From Streptomyces peucetius (GTDB taxonomy: Bacteria; Actinomycetota; Actinomycetes; Streptomycetales; Streptomycetaceae), in assembly GCF_025854275.1 (NCBI RefSeq), contig NZ_CP107567.1, positions 3,348,001 through 3,412,000 on the forward strand: a stretch of DNA of 64,000 bases, read 5' to 3'. The position numbers were made by a program, and so were the translations under genes. Within the stretch, counting starts at the first letter, position 1, and the number at the start of each line of letters is the position of its first letter. Positions 1-9,660 of this stretch are shown here, piece after piece. The notes under the pieces were generated by a model, which ran no database searches, was not told the DNA's origin, and was given only the letters and a program-made list of their open reading frames with translations.

Positions 1-487
1 CATCCATGGTGAATCGCTCGTCCCGCGCTGTGAGGGCAGGCGACAGGTCCTCGATCTCGATGAGATCGACCTCGCCGCCGAACAACACTGTCACGACGCG
101 TGCAGATTCGTATCCCTCCTCCGCGTCGCTACGCCCCGTGTAGATGAGGGATTCGGACTCGGACACCACGGCCACGGGGGCACCGGCCAGGGCGTCCTCG
201 ATGGCCGCAGGCACCTCGATGTCGAATCCCAAGATGGCTCCGCCGAGGTGTTCACAGTCCAGCCAATCTCCGTTGCTGTTCCGTACGGAGTGGTACAGCT
301 CCTCGGACACAAGCCCGTCACTACGGCGGTGGATAAGGAGCGCGAATCCAAGACTGTCGTCAATCCAGACATCGGCGACGACAGGCCCTTTGGTGAGGGG
401 AGCGGGCAGGGCATGCCGGGGTCCTTGTTCGGGCTGAAGCGGGCCTGCGTGCAAGGCATCCAGAGCGATATCAGCCATGCCTCTCAT
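1..487 (-). CDS. Hypothetical protein, partial (C-terminus beyond the left edge)
   Basis: An open frame of 162 codons runs leftward from an ATG at 487 to the window edge with no stop. A perfect AGGAGG lies at 492-497, five bases before the ATG, so the start is well supported. The product is acidic and mixed alpha/beta in character, with no signal peptide or membrane segment and no motif I recognise. It lies downstream of the RHS pseudogene on the same strand but behind a very strong hairpin, so it is probably transcribed separately. Its place next to an RHS tip would fit an immunity protein, but nothing in the sequence proves this. Confidence 0.7.
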   Translation of the reverse strand, partial: MRGMADIALDALHAGPLQPEQGPRHALPAPLTKGPVVADVWIDDSLGFALLIHRRSDGLVSEELYHSVRNSNGDWLDCEHLGGAILGFDIEVPAAIEDALAGAPVAVVSESESLIYTGRSDAEEGYESARVVTVLFGGEVDLIEIEDLSPALTARDERFTMD

Positions 488-562
488 TGCGCCTCCTGTT
501 CCTTACTTTGTTCTTCCGCGGGCTTCCATGCGTAGGCGTTGCCTCCGGGGTTTCCGCAGGCG

Positions 563-607
563 GTTGTGCAATGTGGCGCGCCGGGCGGGCGCGCCACATT
601 GCACAAC
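563..607. terminator. Perfect 20-bp stem-loop (bidirectional terminator candidate)
   Basis: Arms 563-582 and 588-607 are perfect reverse complements, with a 5-base loop (GGGCG). The stem contains GGCGCGCC. It lies 26 bp past the stop of the RHS pseudogene and upstream of the next leftward gene. There is no clear T-run, as is usual for Streptomyces terminators. Confidence 0.75.
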
Positions 608-633
608 ACGGTTATACGGTCAGCTAAGCCGGA

Positions 634-3600
634 TCATGTCTTGGCCATGCAGGAGTAGGACATGTCCGCTACATAGCCGTTCCATCCGAAGACTCCGACC
701 ATGCCGTACGTCCAGATCCTGGTACCGGGTTTCACCTGGACGGCCACGTGGACAGCCCAGCCGATCTTGACGGGGTTGTACCAGGAGCCCTTGGCCTGCA
801 TCTTCCGCAGCTTGCCGCTGCGGCCGGGCGGGCTGCCCCACACCTCGACGTACGAGACGTTCTTCGCCAAGTAGCGGTTCGTCCAGCCCATGACCTGGAC
901 GTTCACGTAGTAGCGGATGTATCGCCAGCCGTTCTTCGCGATACCGGCGCTGCTGCGGCTGACGATGATGCGCATCCCGTAGCCATTCTTGATCCGACGC
1001 TTCCCGCAGTTGGGGTACGTGCCGCTCGCGTCAGTGGAGTTGCACGGGTCTGCATTGGCGTAGTCATAGGCATTCGCCGAGCCGCCAGGTACGGGGTCAA
1101 CCTGCAGGAAGCGGCCCCGGGCCGGATCGTAGAGACGCACACCCATCAGGGTGAGGCCGGAAGGAGTTTCGGAGCTGCGCTGTTGCGAGCCCATCCATCC
1201 GTACCGGGTGGCCGCCTGTCCTGTGCGCGGGTTGCCGTACTCATCATTCTCGAGCGCGACAGGTGCGGTGCCCGAGTCCAGCGGAAGCTGGAGCGCGACG
1301 TCACCGTGGATGTTGGTGAACTGCAGCACTGTGCCGCCGGTCTTACCTGTGATGGCGCCGAGGCCACCGACAGCTGTCTCCACGTTGCGGGTCAGCTCGC
1401 CGGTCGAGACGTTCTCGACGATCCAGCGCGGTATGTCGGTGTCGCTGTCGTAGTGGTTGACCTTGGACGTCGTCTGCGTCCAGGTGCCGCCGCTGTTGGT
1501 CTCCGTCGTCCACGAGCGGACGCGCATGGCGGCATCCAGCTGCCATGTCTGCCTCTTGCCGCTGACAGTCTGCTGACGGACCAGGTCATTGGCATAGTAG
1601 CCAATGCTGCCGTGCCCGGGCGCTGCGGTGGTGCGACCGAAGGCGTCGTACGTGTAACCAGCGTCGACGGTACGGTCGGCGCTGTCGTACGCGAACGTCT
1701 TCGCTGTGCCTCCACTGGTCGGGCAGTCAGCACCCGGCGCAGCGGTCGCTGTGGTGAGCGAGAGACGGTTGCTGTGCTTGTCGAACCCGTACGCACGGCG
1801 GGTGCACACCGTGTTCGAGGTGTCCAAAACCGTGGTCAACCGGCCGAGCGCGTCGTACGTGTACGACTGGTCGGACCAGGCCGCGTGCGCGGTCACCTGG
1901 CCGTGAACGGACTCCTGAACCTGGTCGGAGAAGAGGGTGGTGCCGTCGCTGTCCCGGGTATACGTGCGGGACAAAGCCGACCGCGTGCTGTCCTTTCGCT
2001 GGGTCATGGTGTAGCCACCGGGCAGCTTCTCGCTGATGACACCGCCGTCGGCGTCGTAGTTGGCTTCGAAGCTGCCGGCAACGGAGTCGGTTGTCTTGGT
2101 GATCAGGCCGCGCGGCTCGGCCGTGTGATCATAGGTGAACGAGAGTGTAGACGGGACGGAGTCGCTGACCTTGACCGGTCGGTCGAGGGAGTCGAACTGC
2201 ATGGTCGTCACGCCGCCGTCGGCATCGGTGTAGGAGATCTGGCGTCCCAGCTTGTCGTAGGTCCGCGTGATGGTCCCGCCGGTGATGGAGGACGTCTTGG
2301 AAGACTGGCCGTTGGCCGGGTCGTACTCCGTGGTGACCTCCGGGATCGCGGTGCCCACGCCGCCGGTCATCACCGTCTTCGCCGGACGTCCGGCGTCATC
2401 GAAGGAAGTGGTGGTCGTGCGGGTGCTGCCGTTCGCGGTCTCAGTGATCTTCTGAACGCTGCCCCACCCGTCGTATTCGATGGTCGTCGTCGCCAGCTGC
2501 GACGGGTTCGACCCGCCGCCTGTGATCGCGCCGCCGGGACCGATGGAGCAGAGCTGGTCGGCCCACTCCGGCCGCCCCGCGCATAGGCCAGTGCCGGTAG
2601 CGGACCAGTAGGAGGTCACCCGAGTCGTGGCGTCCGTGGACGTGGAGCCCGGAAGGATCTCCTTGTAGATGCGCCCCTGGCTGTCGTACTCCATGGTCGT
2701 GGTCATCGCCACGCCGTCCGGGTCTTGGACGGTCTTGACCGGCAGACCCTTGACCCAGTCGTAGACGGTCTGCGTCACCCGGGTCTCACCCTGCACGGTG
2801 GGGTGCTCGCGCACCTGGGCGCCGACTGTCGTCCGGGTGATCTGGTCCTTGATCGTGGCCGTGCCGTCGGTGGGACGCCCTGCGTCGTACTCGAAGAGCG
2901 TCCACGAACGCGCCGTCACCGGCGTGCCCGCCGAGACCAGGGTCGTGGTGCCGGAGGCGAGGTCCGCTGTGAGGTCGACCCTGCGCAGCGGCCCGAGCTC
3001 CTCCACCTTGCGGGCGCCGTCAACGGTGTAGCCGTGCCGGGTCGAGAGCAACTCCGCGCGCTCCGCCGAGGAGAGCTGGGCGATGCCGAGCTCAGCCTGG
3101 GCGGCCCTGTCCGCAGCGGTGAGACCGAGCGCCAGGGAGCGGTTGGAAGCAGTCAGCTCACGGACGGTGTTGCCGAAACGGTCGGATTCCGTCGCGCCCA
3201 TATGGCCGCCCGGGTCGCCTCGACCACCACATCCGCACCCGGGACGGCGTTGACGTACTCGGCGCGCGTACCCTCCAGCTTCGGTGCGGGCAGCCGCCCT
3301 TCCACTGCAGGGTGATCTGCTCATCACCCTCGCCCAGCGTCACCAGATCCGTGGCCTTGGCCGCCTGCGCCGCCTTGAGCGAGGCCGCCGGGATACCTGC
3401 CTTGCCCGAAAGCCTCAACCCGCGAGGATGCGCCTTCGGCTCCACCGAGCCATCGGAAGCGACCAGGTCCAGATCGACATCACGCCAGTCACCGCTGACG
3501 CCGTCCCGGAAACGGACCGGACCCGCGGTCAACTCTGTAGTAAGCGAACCGTCCTTGTTCACCCACGTCGTCGATGTCTCCGTACGCTCGGAAAGCGCCT

Positions 3601-3805
3601 CGACACGCTTGCCCGACAGTCGAGCGGCGACCTTCGCCGAGGCGATGTCAGCCGCTGCAGTGACCGTCGGCCGGACCGGCTTGTCAGCCTTCACCGGCAA
3701 ATCCCTGGGGGACGCTGCCGCCGCCCCCTCCATCACGGTGACGGACATGAGCAGAGCCAAGCCGCTGGCTATCCAGCGCAGGCTCCTGCTCTTCTCATGC
3801 CACAT
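634..3805 (-). pseudogene. RHS-repeat cell-surface/toxin protein, disrupted
   Basis: The N-terminal piece starts at ATG 3805, behind a GAGAGAGGGCGG stretch. It encodes a signal peptide (basic MWHEKSRSLRW, then a hydrophobic stretch ending near AAAAS) and the usual RHS leader domain down to about 3290. There the frame shifts: GGCGGCTGCCCG reads on correctly only with one extra base, giving LPAPKLEGTRAEYVNAVPG. About 70 bases later, after DVVVEATR near 3205, the sequence jumps in another frame into SDRFGNTVRELTAS, typical of the middle of full-length RHS proteins. The remaining ~850 residues are intact: many YD repeats, the RHS core (residues GVRLYDPARGRFLQVDP) and a ~110-residue tip ending at 634. 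Full-length relatives are about 2000 residues, so I infer an internal deletion plus a 1-nt loss. The tip (W/Y/R-rich, ending YSCMAKT) is not recognised. Confidence 0.85.
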
Positions 3806-3937
3806 CCGCCCTCTCTCCTCTGGAGAGGGTGATTCCCAATTCACTCCCACAGTCCCGCCCTTGCCGTATGTGAAGAAAATGCGACCAACGCGAAACTTAT
3901 CCAGGGAGGGAAGATCAAATACTGGGGCAGTCCACAT

Positions 3938-3957
3938 AAAAAGGAGGCGGCGCCTCC
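3938..3957 (-). terminator. Rho-independent terminator
   Basis: On the minus strand GGAGGC-GCC-GCCTCC forms a 6-bp stem with a 3-base loop, followed directly by TTTTT. It lies just past the homologous part of the ATPase pseudogene and upstream of the RHS pseudogene. Confidence 0.7.
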
Positions 3958-3979
3958 GCTTCCTCATGTGAGCTACAAC

Positions 3980-4390
3980 ACATGCCGGGTCCTCCCTTCA
4001 GCTCGAACCGCACTGCCTTACCCCCGCGCCCATCCGGTCCGGCGCCCCAGACGTCGGTCACGGCGTCGATCAGTGCGAGGCCGCGCCCCGCCCTCGTCCC
4101 AGCGGTTCGCGTGCCGGGGTGCGGGCAGGACCGGGGAGTCGTCACGCACCTCGATCCCTACGCCCGCGTCCTGGTGGAGTACGAAGATGTCGCAGCGGCT
4201 GTCCGGGACGTGGGCGATCACGTTCGCAAGGAGCCCACTGAGGGCCAGTTCGGCGGCTTCCGTCAGGTCTGCATGTCCCAGAGGCCAGGTGGGCCCCGCA
4301 CGAAAAGTGACCGGACGGAGGGGGGAAACGGGCTAAGCGCACGAGACCCCTTCGGGATCGACGCCGTCAGTTCCTGCAGTTTCGAGTGAT
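3980..4390 (-). pseudogene. ATP-binding anti-sigma-type regulator (HATPase_c), frameshifted
   Basis: Pieces of an RsbW-like ATP-binding domain are readable in successive frames on the minus strand. One holds DLTEAAELALSGLLANV and IAHVPDSRCDIFVLHQD (N-box region), followed by GIEVRDDSPVLPAPRHANRW. After a shift near 4085 comes GRGLALIDAVTDVWG, the G-box, then GGKAVRFELKG at the end. Another shift near 4265 separates the N-terminal part. Streptomyces carries many stand-alone ATPases of this family that regulate sigma factors. This copy has at least two frame breaks and should be inactive. The terminator at 3938-3957 follows it. Confidence 0.65.
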
Positions 4391-4619
4391 CTTCGTCACG
4401 CTTCAGATGTGCCCTGAATTCAGCAGTCCGGTTGTTCAGCCCCCTCCTGGCCAAACCGCCTTCCTCACACCCCTGTTGAGACAGCGCAATCGAGCGTGGA
4501 CCCCAGCGAGAGCCCAGGCGCGGCGGCTGTACGGTCCTCTCTTACGGGCTGAGGCGCCGGACGCGCAGGCATACGCGTCCCCCAGCCCGCACATTTGTGT
4601 TGAAGAGGTGGGGATTGCC

Positions 4620-6890
4620 GTGAAACGGCGTCGTATCTGGGTGACGGCCGCCACCGTGGTGGCTGGGCTGTCCGGGGTGCTGGTGTTCCAGGGATTGACG
4701 GGCAGTTCGGACAGCGCGTCGCACGCGGATGCCCAGTCGGCCCCGGTCAGGTCGGAGACCCGTACCGCGGAGCTGAAGACCAGTGGCGACGCGCACAGTG
4801 CGGCACTGGAGAAGCGGGACACCAAGCCGTTCAGCATGCTGGGCATCACCTGGACCGACCCGTCGGCCAGGTTCGACGGCACGGTGGAAGTGCGTACGCG
4901 GGGTGTGCGGTCGGGGAAGTGGTCGCAGTGGCTGAGCCTGGACGGTGAGAGCGGCCAGGGCGAAGCCGGTGCGGTGCGCGGTGGTACCGAGCCGGCGTGG
5001 GTGGGGGCTTCCGACGCTGTGGAGGTACGCGCACGCGCCGGTGGCAGCACGTCGGCCGAGCTGCCCGCGGGGCTGCGGCTGGACATGGTCGATCCGGGCA
5101 CGGGAAGCGTGACGGCGATGGAGCCCGCAGCCTTCGCCGTTGACGAGACATCGGAGCCGCAGCCGTCGGCGTCCGAGTCCGCCCCCGCAGAGGAGTCTCC
5201 GACACCGGACGCCTCCGCGAGTGGTGAACCGACCACCGAGCCCTCGGGCAGCGCCTCCGCCGAGGAGTCGCCGTCGCCGGACAGCAGCAGTACGCCGACC
5301 GAATCCGCCTCCCCTTCGGCTTCCACCAGCCCGGAGCCCACGGCCACGCTCCCGCCCGCGCCGCCCTCGACGATGCCGCAGCCGCCGGTCACCTCCCGCA
5401 CGGAATGGGGTGCGGATGAGTCGATCAGCCCGGAGGAACCCGGCTACCTGCCCGACGGCAAGGTCAAGGCGGTCGTGGTCCACCACACCGCCGAGTCCAA
5501 CGACTACACCTGCGCCGACGGCCCGGCCCTGGTACGCGGCATCTACGCCTACCACGTCAAGCAGTTGGGCTGGAAGGACATCGGCTACAACTTCCTCGTC
5601 GACAAGTGCGGTGTGGCCTACGAGGGCCGAAAGGGCGGCATCGACCGCCCGGTGATGGGCGCCCACGCCTACGGCTTCAACTCGGAGACCACCGGCATCT
5701 CCGTCCTCGGCACCTACACCGACGCCGTCCCGCCGCAGGCCGCGATGGTCACAGCCACCCGAATAGCCGCATGGAAGCTCGGCCAGTACGGCGTCGACCC
5801 GAACGGCACCACCACCCTCACCGCGGGCGCCAACGGCACAAACTACTTCGGCAAGTCCTGGACCAAGGGCACCCAGATCGGGTTCCCCACGATCCACGGC
5901 CACCGCGACGGCTACAACACCCAGTGCCCGGGCAACGCCTTCTACGCCCAGCTGCCCACGCTGCGCACCTGGGCGGGCGGACCGGTCACCGGCCTGGCCA
6001 TCAAGTCCGTCAGCGCCCCGAAGTCCGGCACCACGCACTACACCAAGTCCGCGGTCACCGTGAGCTGGAGCGCGACCACGCCGTCCTCACTGATCAAGCA
6101 GTTCGAACTGCTCGTCGACGGCAAGCCGGTGGTCACCACCGCGTCCACGACCACCTCGACCTCCACGAACCTTGCCCTCGGCAGTCACTCCGTCGCCGTC
6201 CGTGCCACGCACCACTCCGGCAAGACGTCCACCAGCGCGGCCGCCACTGTCGTCGCCGAGACCACCGCCCCCACCTTCACCACCAAGCCCACCCTGTCAC
6301 TGCGTGCCGGCACGGTGAACACCACCGCCGTCCCGGTCACCCTCTCCTGGAAGGCCACCGACAACGCGGCCCTGAAGGAAGTGCGCCTCACGGCACCCGT
6401 GGCCAAGACCTACACCACCACGACCACCAGCGCCGCGCACACCGCCAAGTCCGGTGTGGCCACGGCCTGGAACGTGACCGCGTACGACTTCGCGGGCAAC
6501 GCCGGCTCCGCCTCGGGCAGCTTCACTCCGGTGATTCTCCAGGAGACCGCCGCGGTCAAGTCCGGCACCTGGACCACCAGGTCGTCGACGAGCTACCTGG
6601 GCGGCAAGTCCTACTCCAGCGGCGCCAAGAACGCCTCCCTGACGTGGACCTTCACCGGCCGGTCGGCGTCCTGGGTGGTCTCCCGGGCCTCCACCTCCGG
6701 ACAGGCGTACATCTACGTCGACGGCGTGAAAGTGGCCACGGTCGACCTCAAGTCGTCCACCACCATGTACCGTCACGCGATCTGGACCAAGAACTGGACC
6801 ACCAGCGCCAAGCACACGGTAAAGATCGTCGTGGTCGGCACCTCCGGCCGCCCGACCATCACCACCGACGGCCTCGTCTACCTCAAGTAG
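4620..6890 (+). CDS. Secreted N-acetylmuramoyl-L-alanine amidase (PGRP/amidase_2)
   Basis: 756 residues, expected to cleave the amide bond between MurNAc and the stem peptide of peptidoglycan outside the cell. The frame is open further upstream, but GTG 4620 is preferred: it follows GAGGTGGGG and begins a signal peptide (KRRRIW, then a hydrophobic stretch to about residue 30). After a ~160-residue domain comes a Ser/Pro/Glu linker (about 175-255) and the amidase domain from RTEWG (~260) to ~445. Zinc ligands are visible: H288 in VVHHT, H426 in IHGHRD and C436 in QCPG. The C-terminal ~300 residues are Thr/Ser-rich Ig-like domains, probably wall-binding or spacing modules. A strong hairpin follows, so it is likely monocistronic. 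Role in remodelling of own wall versus attack on others cannot be told from sequence. Confidence 0.9.
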   Translation: MKRRRIWVTAATVVAGLSGVLVFQGLTGSSDSASHADAQSAPVRSETRTAELKTSGDAHSAALEKRDTKPFSMLGITWTDPSARFDGTVEVRTRGVRSGKWSQWLSLDGESGQGEAGAVRGGTEPAWVGASDAVEVRARAGGSTSAELPAGLRLDMVDPGTGSVTAMEPAAFAVDETSEPQPSASESAPAEESPTPDASASGEPTTEPSGSASAEESPSPDSSSTPTESASPSASTSPEPTATLPPAPPSTMPQPPVTSRTEWGADESISPEEPGYLPDGKVKAVVVHHTAESNDYTCADGPALVRGIYAYHVKQLGWKDIGYNFLVDKCGVAYEGRKGGIDRPVMGAHAYGFNSETTGISVLGTYTDAVPPQAAMVTATRIAAWKLGQYGVDPNGTTTLTAGANGTNYFGKSWTKGTQIGFPTIHGHRDGYNTQCPGNAFYAQLPTLRTWAGGPVTGLAIKSVSAPKSGTTHYTKSAVTVSWSATTPSSLIKQFELLVDGKPVVTTASTTTSTSTNLALGSHSVAVRATHHSGKTSTSAAATVVAETTAPTFTTKPTLSLRAGTVNTTAVPVTLSWKATDNAALKEVRLTAPVAKTYTTTTTSAAHTAKSGVATAWNVTAYDFAGNAGSASGSFTPVILQETAAVKSGTWTTRSSTSYLGGKSYSSGAKNASLTWTFTGRSASWVVSRASTSGQAYIYVDGVKVATVDLKSSTTMYRHAIWTKNWTTSAKHTVKIVVVGTSGRPTITTDGLVYLK

Positions 6891-6919
6891 CCGCCGACCC
6901 GTAAGCAACGGCCACTGTG

Positions 6920-6962
6920 ACGGCCCCTCCGAGCAGGCACATCGCCTGGTCGGAGGGGCCGT
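6920..6962 (+). terminator. Terminator of the amidase gene
   Basis: Arms 6920-6932 and 6950-6962 (ACGGCCCCTCCGA and complement) pair over 13 bp, and the loop holds a second inner CAGGC/GCCTG pairing. It starts 30 bp after the amidase stop. Confidence 0.8.
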
Positions 6963-6974
6963 CTGGCTGTACGC

Positions 6975-7165
6975 CTCACCACCAGCGTCACCCGTGCGGC
7001 GAGCAGATGGTCCCGCAGCTCCAGGACTGCGTTCATGGTCGAGCCCCACGTCGTGGTCTCGGCCGTGAAGGACCCCCGCCACTTCGTACTCGAGGTGCGG
7101 ACACACACCTTGGCGTCCTTCTTGCTGATGTCGAGGCCGGCGCAGCGTTCGTGCAGCACGTCCAC
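6975..7165 (-). pseudogene. IS110-family transposase, N-terminal fragment
   Basis: About 63 codons from GTG 7165 carry the typical IS110 start: CAGLDISKKDAKVCVR (first D of the DEDD motif), then TTWGSTMNAVLELRDHL and AARVTLVV. Homology stops near 6975, where the amidase terminator begins, so everything after the first acidic motif is missing. It marks an old insertion junction. Confidence 0.8.
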
Positions 7166-7314
7166 GTCTTGCTCCCTCCCTCGCCGGACAGCCGGGGACG
7201 CCGTTCCTGGAGGGCCAGGGTGAATCAGGAATTCTGACGCACGTGCTTCACAGCAACACTCCACGGTTCCCGTGGACGGCCCCAGCACCACGCTGACCTG
7301 CGAGCTCACCGGCA

Positions 7315-9056
7315 TCACAGACGCTGGGCCCGGGTGATGAGTTGCGGATAGTAGCTGAGCTGGGTCAGGCAGGCGACCGGACGTGCTGTTTCACCCTCGC
7401 TTCGATGCCCACCGGCCCAGGTGACCTGGACCTTCACCTTCTCGCTGGTGCCGATCACCTCAATGTGGACCTTCTCGACCAGGTGCCGGATCAGCTGCTT
7501 GCGGTCCGCGTCGCTGGTCGTGGGAGCATGCCAGATGCCGGGGACATCAGCGGCCAGGGCGCGGATCTGCTCGCGCTCGGCGGCGCTGAGGGTGCGGGGC
7601 CGCACGGCCAGGAAACGGTCGTACTCCTCCTGCAGACGTTGCCGCTCGCCCATCGCGGTCTCCCAGTCTGTCTCCAGCTGTCGTACGACCAGGCGGTTTT
7701 CGGGTTCGGCGAGCTGGTACTGGCGCCGGGCCCGGTCCACGGCGAACTCGGCCCGCTCCAGACGCTGCCGCCAGATCTGGTCCACCTGAGCGCGCTGGGC
7801 CTAAACCTGCTCGGCGGCGGCGAGGGACACCTCGACGGCCGCCGGGGCCATCGCGGCCAGCAGCAACGCCGTGACGTGCTCGTCCACGCAGTCGCCGGCC
7901 AGCTGCTGGCACTGCCCGGTCGCGAAGGTCGTCTTGTCCGAGCCACAGACCTAGGCGGGTGCAGCTTCCCGCCCGCCCCGCGCTGGTAGCGCACCGACAT
8001 CTTCTTCCCGCAGCGCCCGCAGGCCACCAGCCCGGCCAGCAGGGCCGGCCCGTCGCACACCACGCCGATACTCTCGGCCCGGGCCCGGTTGGCGTCCATC
8101 CGCTGCATGTTCCGCTCGTACCGCTCGACGCTGATATAGGCGGGCAGCAGGCCCGGAAGGTAGACGTACCAGTCCTCACGCTCGGTACGCACCCGGCCGG
8201 TATACGGCCGCCCCGCCTGACGGCGCCGCGGATCGATCCTGCTGCGGCCGTAGGCGTAGATTCCAGCGTAGGCCGGATGACGGAGCATGTTCTGCACTCC
8301 GGCCCGGCTGGGACGACGCCACCGCAACTCCCCCCGCTCGGGCCCCTCGCGCAGCCGCACCCCCAACTGGATGCTGTTGTCGGCCAGATAACAGAGCACC
8401 GCGTTGACCGTCCCAAGCCGGTCGAACAGATCCAAGACGAGGCGGACCACGGCCTGGACCTGCTCATCGGGATCCAGGACCGCTTCGCCGGACGGGCGGC
8501 GTACATAACCGACCGGCAGCGCCACGACCAGCTCACCGCGCCGGGCCTTCGCCAGCCGCCCGGACCACATCCGCTGTTTGATCAGGTGCAGTTCCGCCTC
8601 ACTGATCGTCCCCTTCAGCCCCAGCAACAGCCGGTCATTGTGATCAACGGGGTCATAGACACCGTCCGGGTCCGCGAGCAGAGCCCCCGACAACGCACAC
8701 AACTCCAGGAGCTGGTGCCACTCGCGGCCCGTCCGCGCCAGCCGCGACATCTCGATCCCGAGCACGATGCCCACGTGGTCCAGGCCAACCTCGGAGACCA
8801 GACGCTGAAAGCCGGGCCGGACATCGACCCCGGACGCGGAGTGCCCCAGATCCTCATCAATCACCAGCACCCGCGAGGCCGGCCACCCCAGCGCGACCGC
8901 TCGCTCGACCAGCGCGTACTGCAGCCGCGTGGACTCCTGATGGTCCTTGACCTGGCCGGCGGTCGACTGCCGGACATACACGGCGGCAAGACGATCACGA
9001 TGCCACAGCTGGAACTTGCCCTCCAGCCGCTCCCACGGCCGCCTGATCGTCGTCAT
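7315..9056 (-). pseudogene. Large serine recombinase, frameshift plus amber codon
   Basis: ATG 9056 starts a resolvase domain: AAVYVRQST with the nucleophilic Ser, then SRLARTGREW and the recombinase domain. A zinc ribbon begins CGRCGKKM. Near 7955 the frame breaks; the natural continuation (VCGSDKTTFATGQCQQLAG, second zinc-ribbon half) is in another frame. That frame then meets a TAG at 7801-7803. Past it the coiled-coil and C-terminal part (VDQIWRQRLERAEF to the stop at 7315) is intact. Such proteins catalyse site-specific integration or excision. With two lesions this one should be inactive, leaving an immobile remnant of an integrative element. Confidence 0.85.
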
Positions 9057-9337
9057 CGCCCGCACCCCCGTCCCGGCTCCCGGGAGGTGTCGCTGTCGCC
9101 ATCCGTTCCACCAGCAGGCCCAGCAACCGCTGGACCACCACCCGGTTCACCTCCGGGAACGACTCCCAGCTCGGGGCGCCCGCTATCGCGGGCTTCGACT
9201 GGGGGGCACAGCCCCGTCTCCTCCTGCCACCGCGCCCCACCCCCCTCGCCTGTCTCGCTCTGCCGGTCCCGCAGCAGGCGGACCGTTCCGGCCAGCGCCA
9301 ACAGGGCATCAACCCCGATGACAGGGACATTCCCCAT
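9053..9337 (-). pseudogene. Accessory ORF of the serine-recombinase element, frameshifted
   Basis: The first half (ATG 9337; GVDALLALAGTVRLLRDRQS) and the second half (SWESFPEVNRVVVQRLLGLL) lie in different minus frames, with the break near 9195. Together they resemble the small protein usually encoded just upstream of, and overlapping, this recombinase class in actinomycetes. Its function is not established. Confidence 0.55.
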
Positions 9338-9360
9338 CGCGTCCTGGTCTATGTCAGCAC

Positions 9361-9513
9361 TGCGGCTTGCTCCTTGAGCGCCTGATCAACCGACTTAAGG
9401 ACTGGCGCGGCATCGCCACACGCTTCGACAAGACCCCCGAGAGCTACCTCGCCGGCCTCGAACTCCGTGCCTCGATGATCTGGCTCGAAGAACTGTTGCG
9501 AACAGCCGATTGA
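9361..9513 (+). pseudogene. IS5-family transposase, C-terminal fragment
   Basis: 50 codons to a TGA at 9511-9513 read LLERLINRLKDWRGIATRFD and KTPESYLAGLELRASMIWL, the standard C-terminal end of Streptomyces IS5-type DDE transposases, including the last catalytic-region Glu. The rest of the gene is missing upstream, where the recombinase remnant abuts. Confidence 0.8.
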
Positions 9514-9594
9514 TCACGACATCACACAGGCCCTAAGCCTTCCAAGAGAGCGACCTCTCAAATGCACTGCAGTGGTCATGGAGTCAGCACTTGT

Positions 9595-9640
9595 CGGACG
9601 GCACCCGTCCCCGGTCTTCTCGGGGAGGGGGTGCCGTCCG
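9595..9640 (-). terminator. Terminator of the toxin-immunity operon
   Basis: A 20-base arm (9595-9614, CGGACGGCACCCGTCCCCGG) pairs with 9621-9640 with one mismatch and a TCTTCT loop. It lies 21 bp beyond the stop at 9661 of the putative immunity gene. Confidence 0.75.
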
Positions 9641-9660
9641 GGCGCCTGCCGGGCGGGCAC

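Noticed and set aside
748..2586. Long plus-strand frame (612 codons) opposite the RHS pseudogene
   Set aside because: Antisense shadow of high G/C third positions; the minus frame has RHS repeats.
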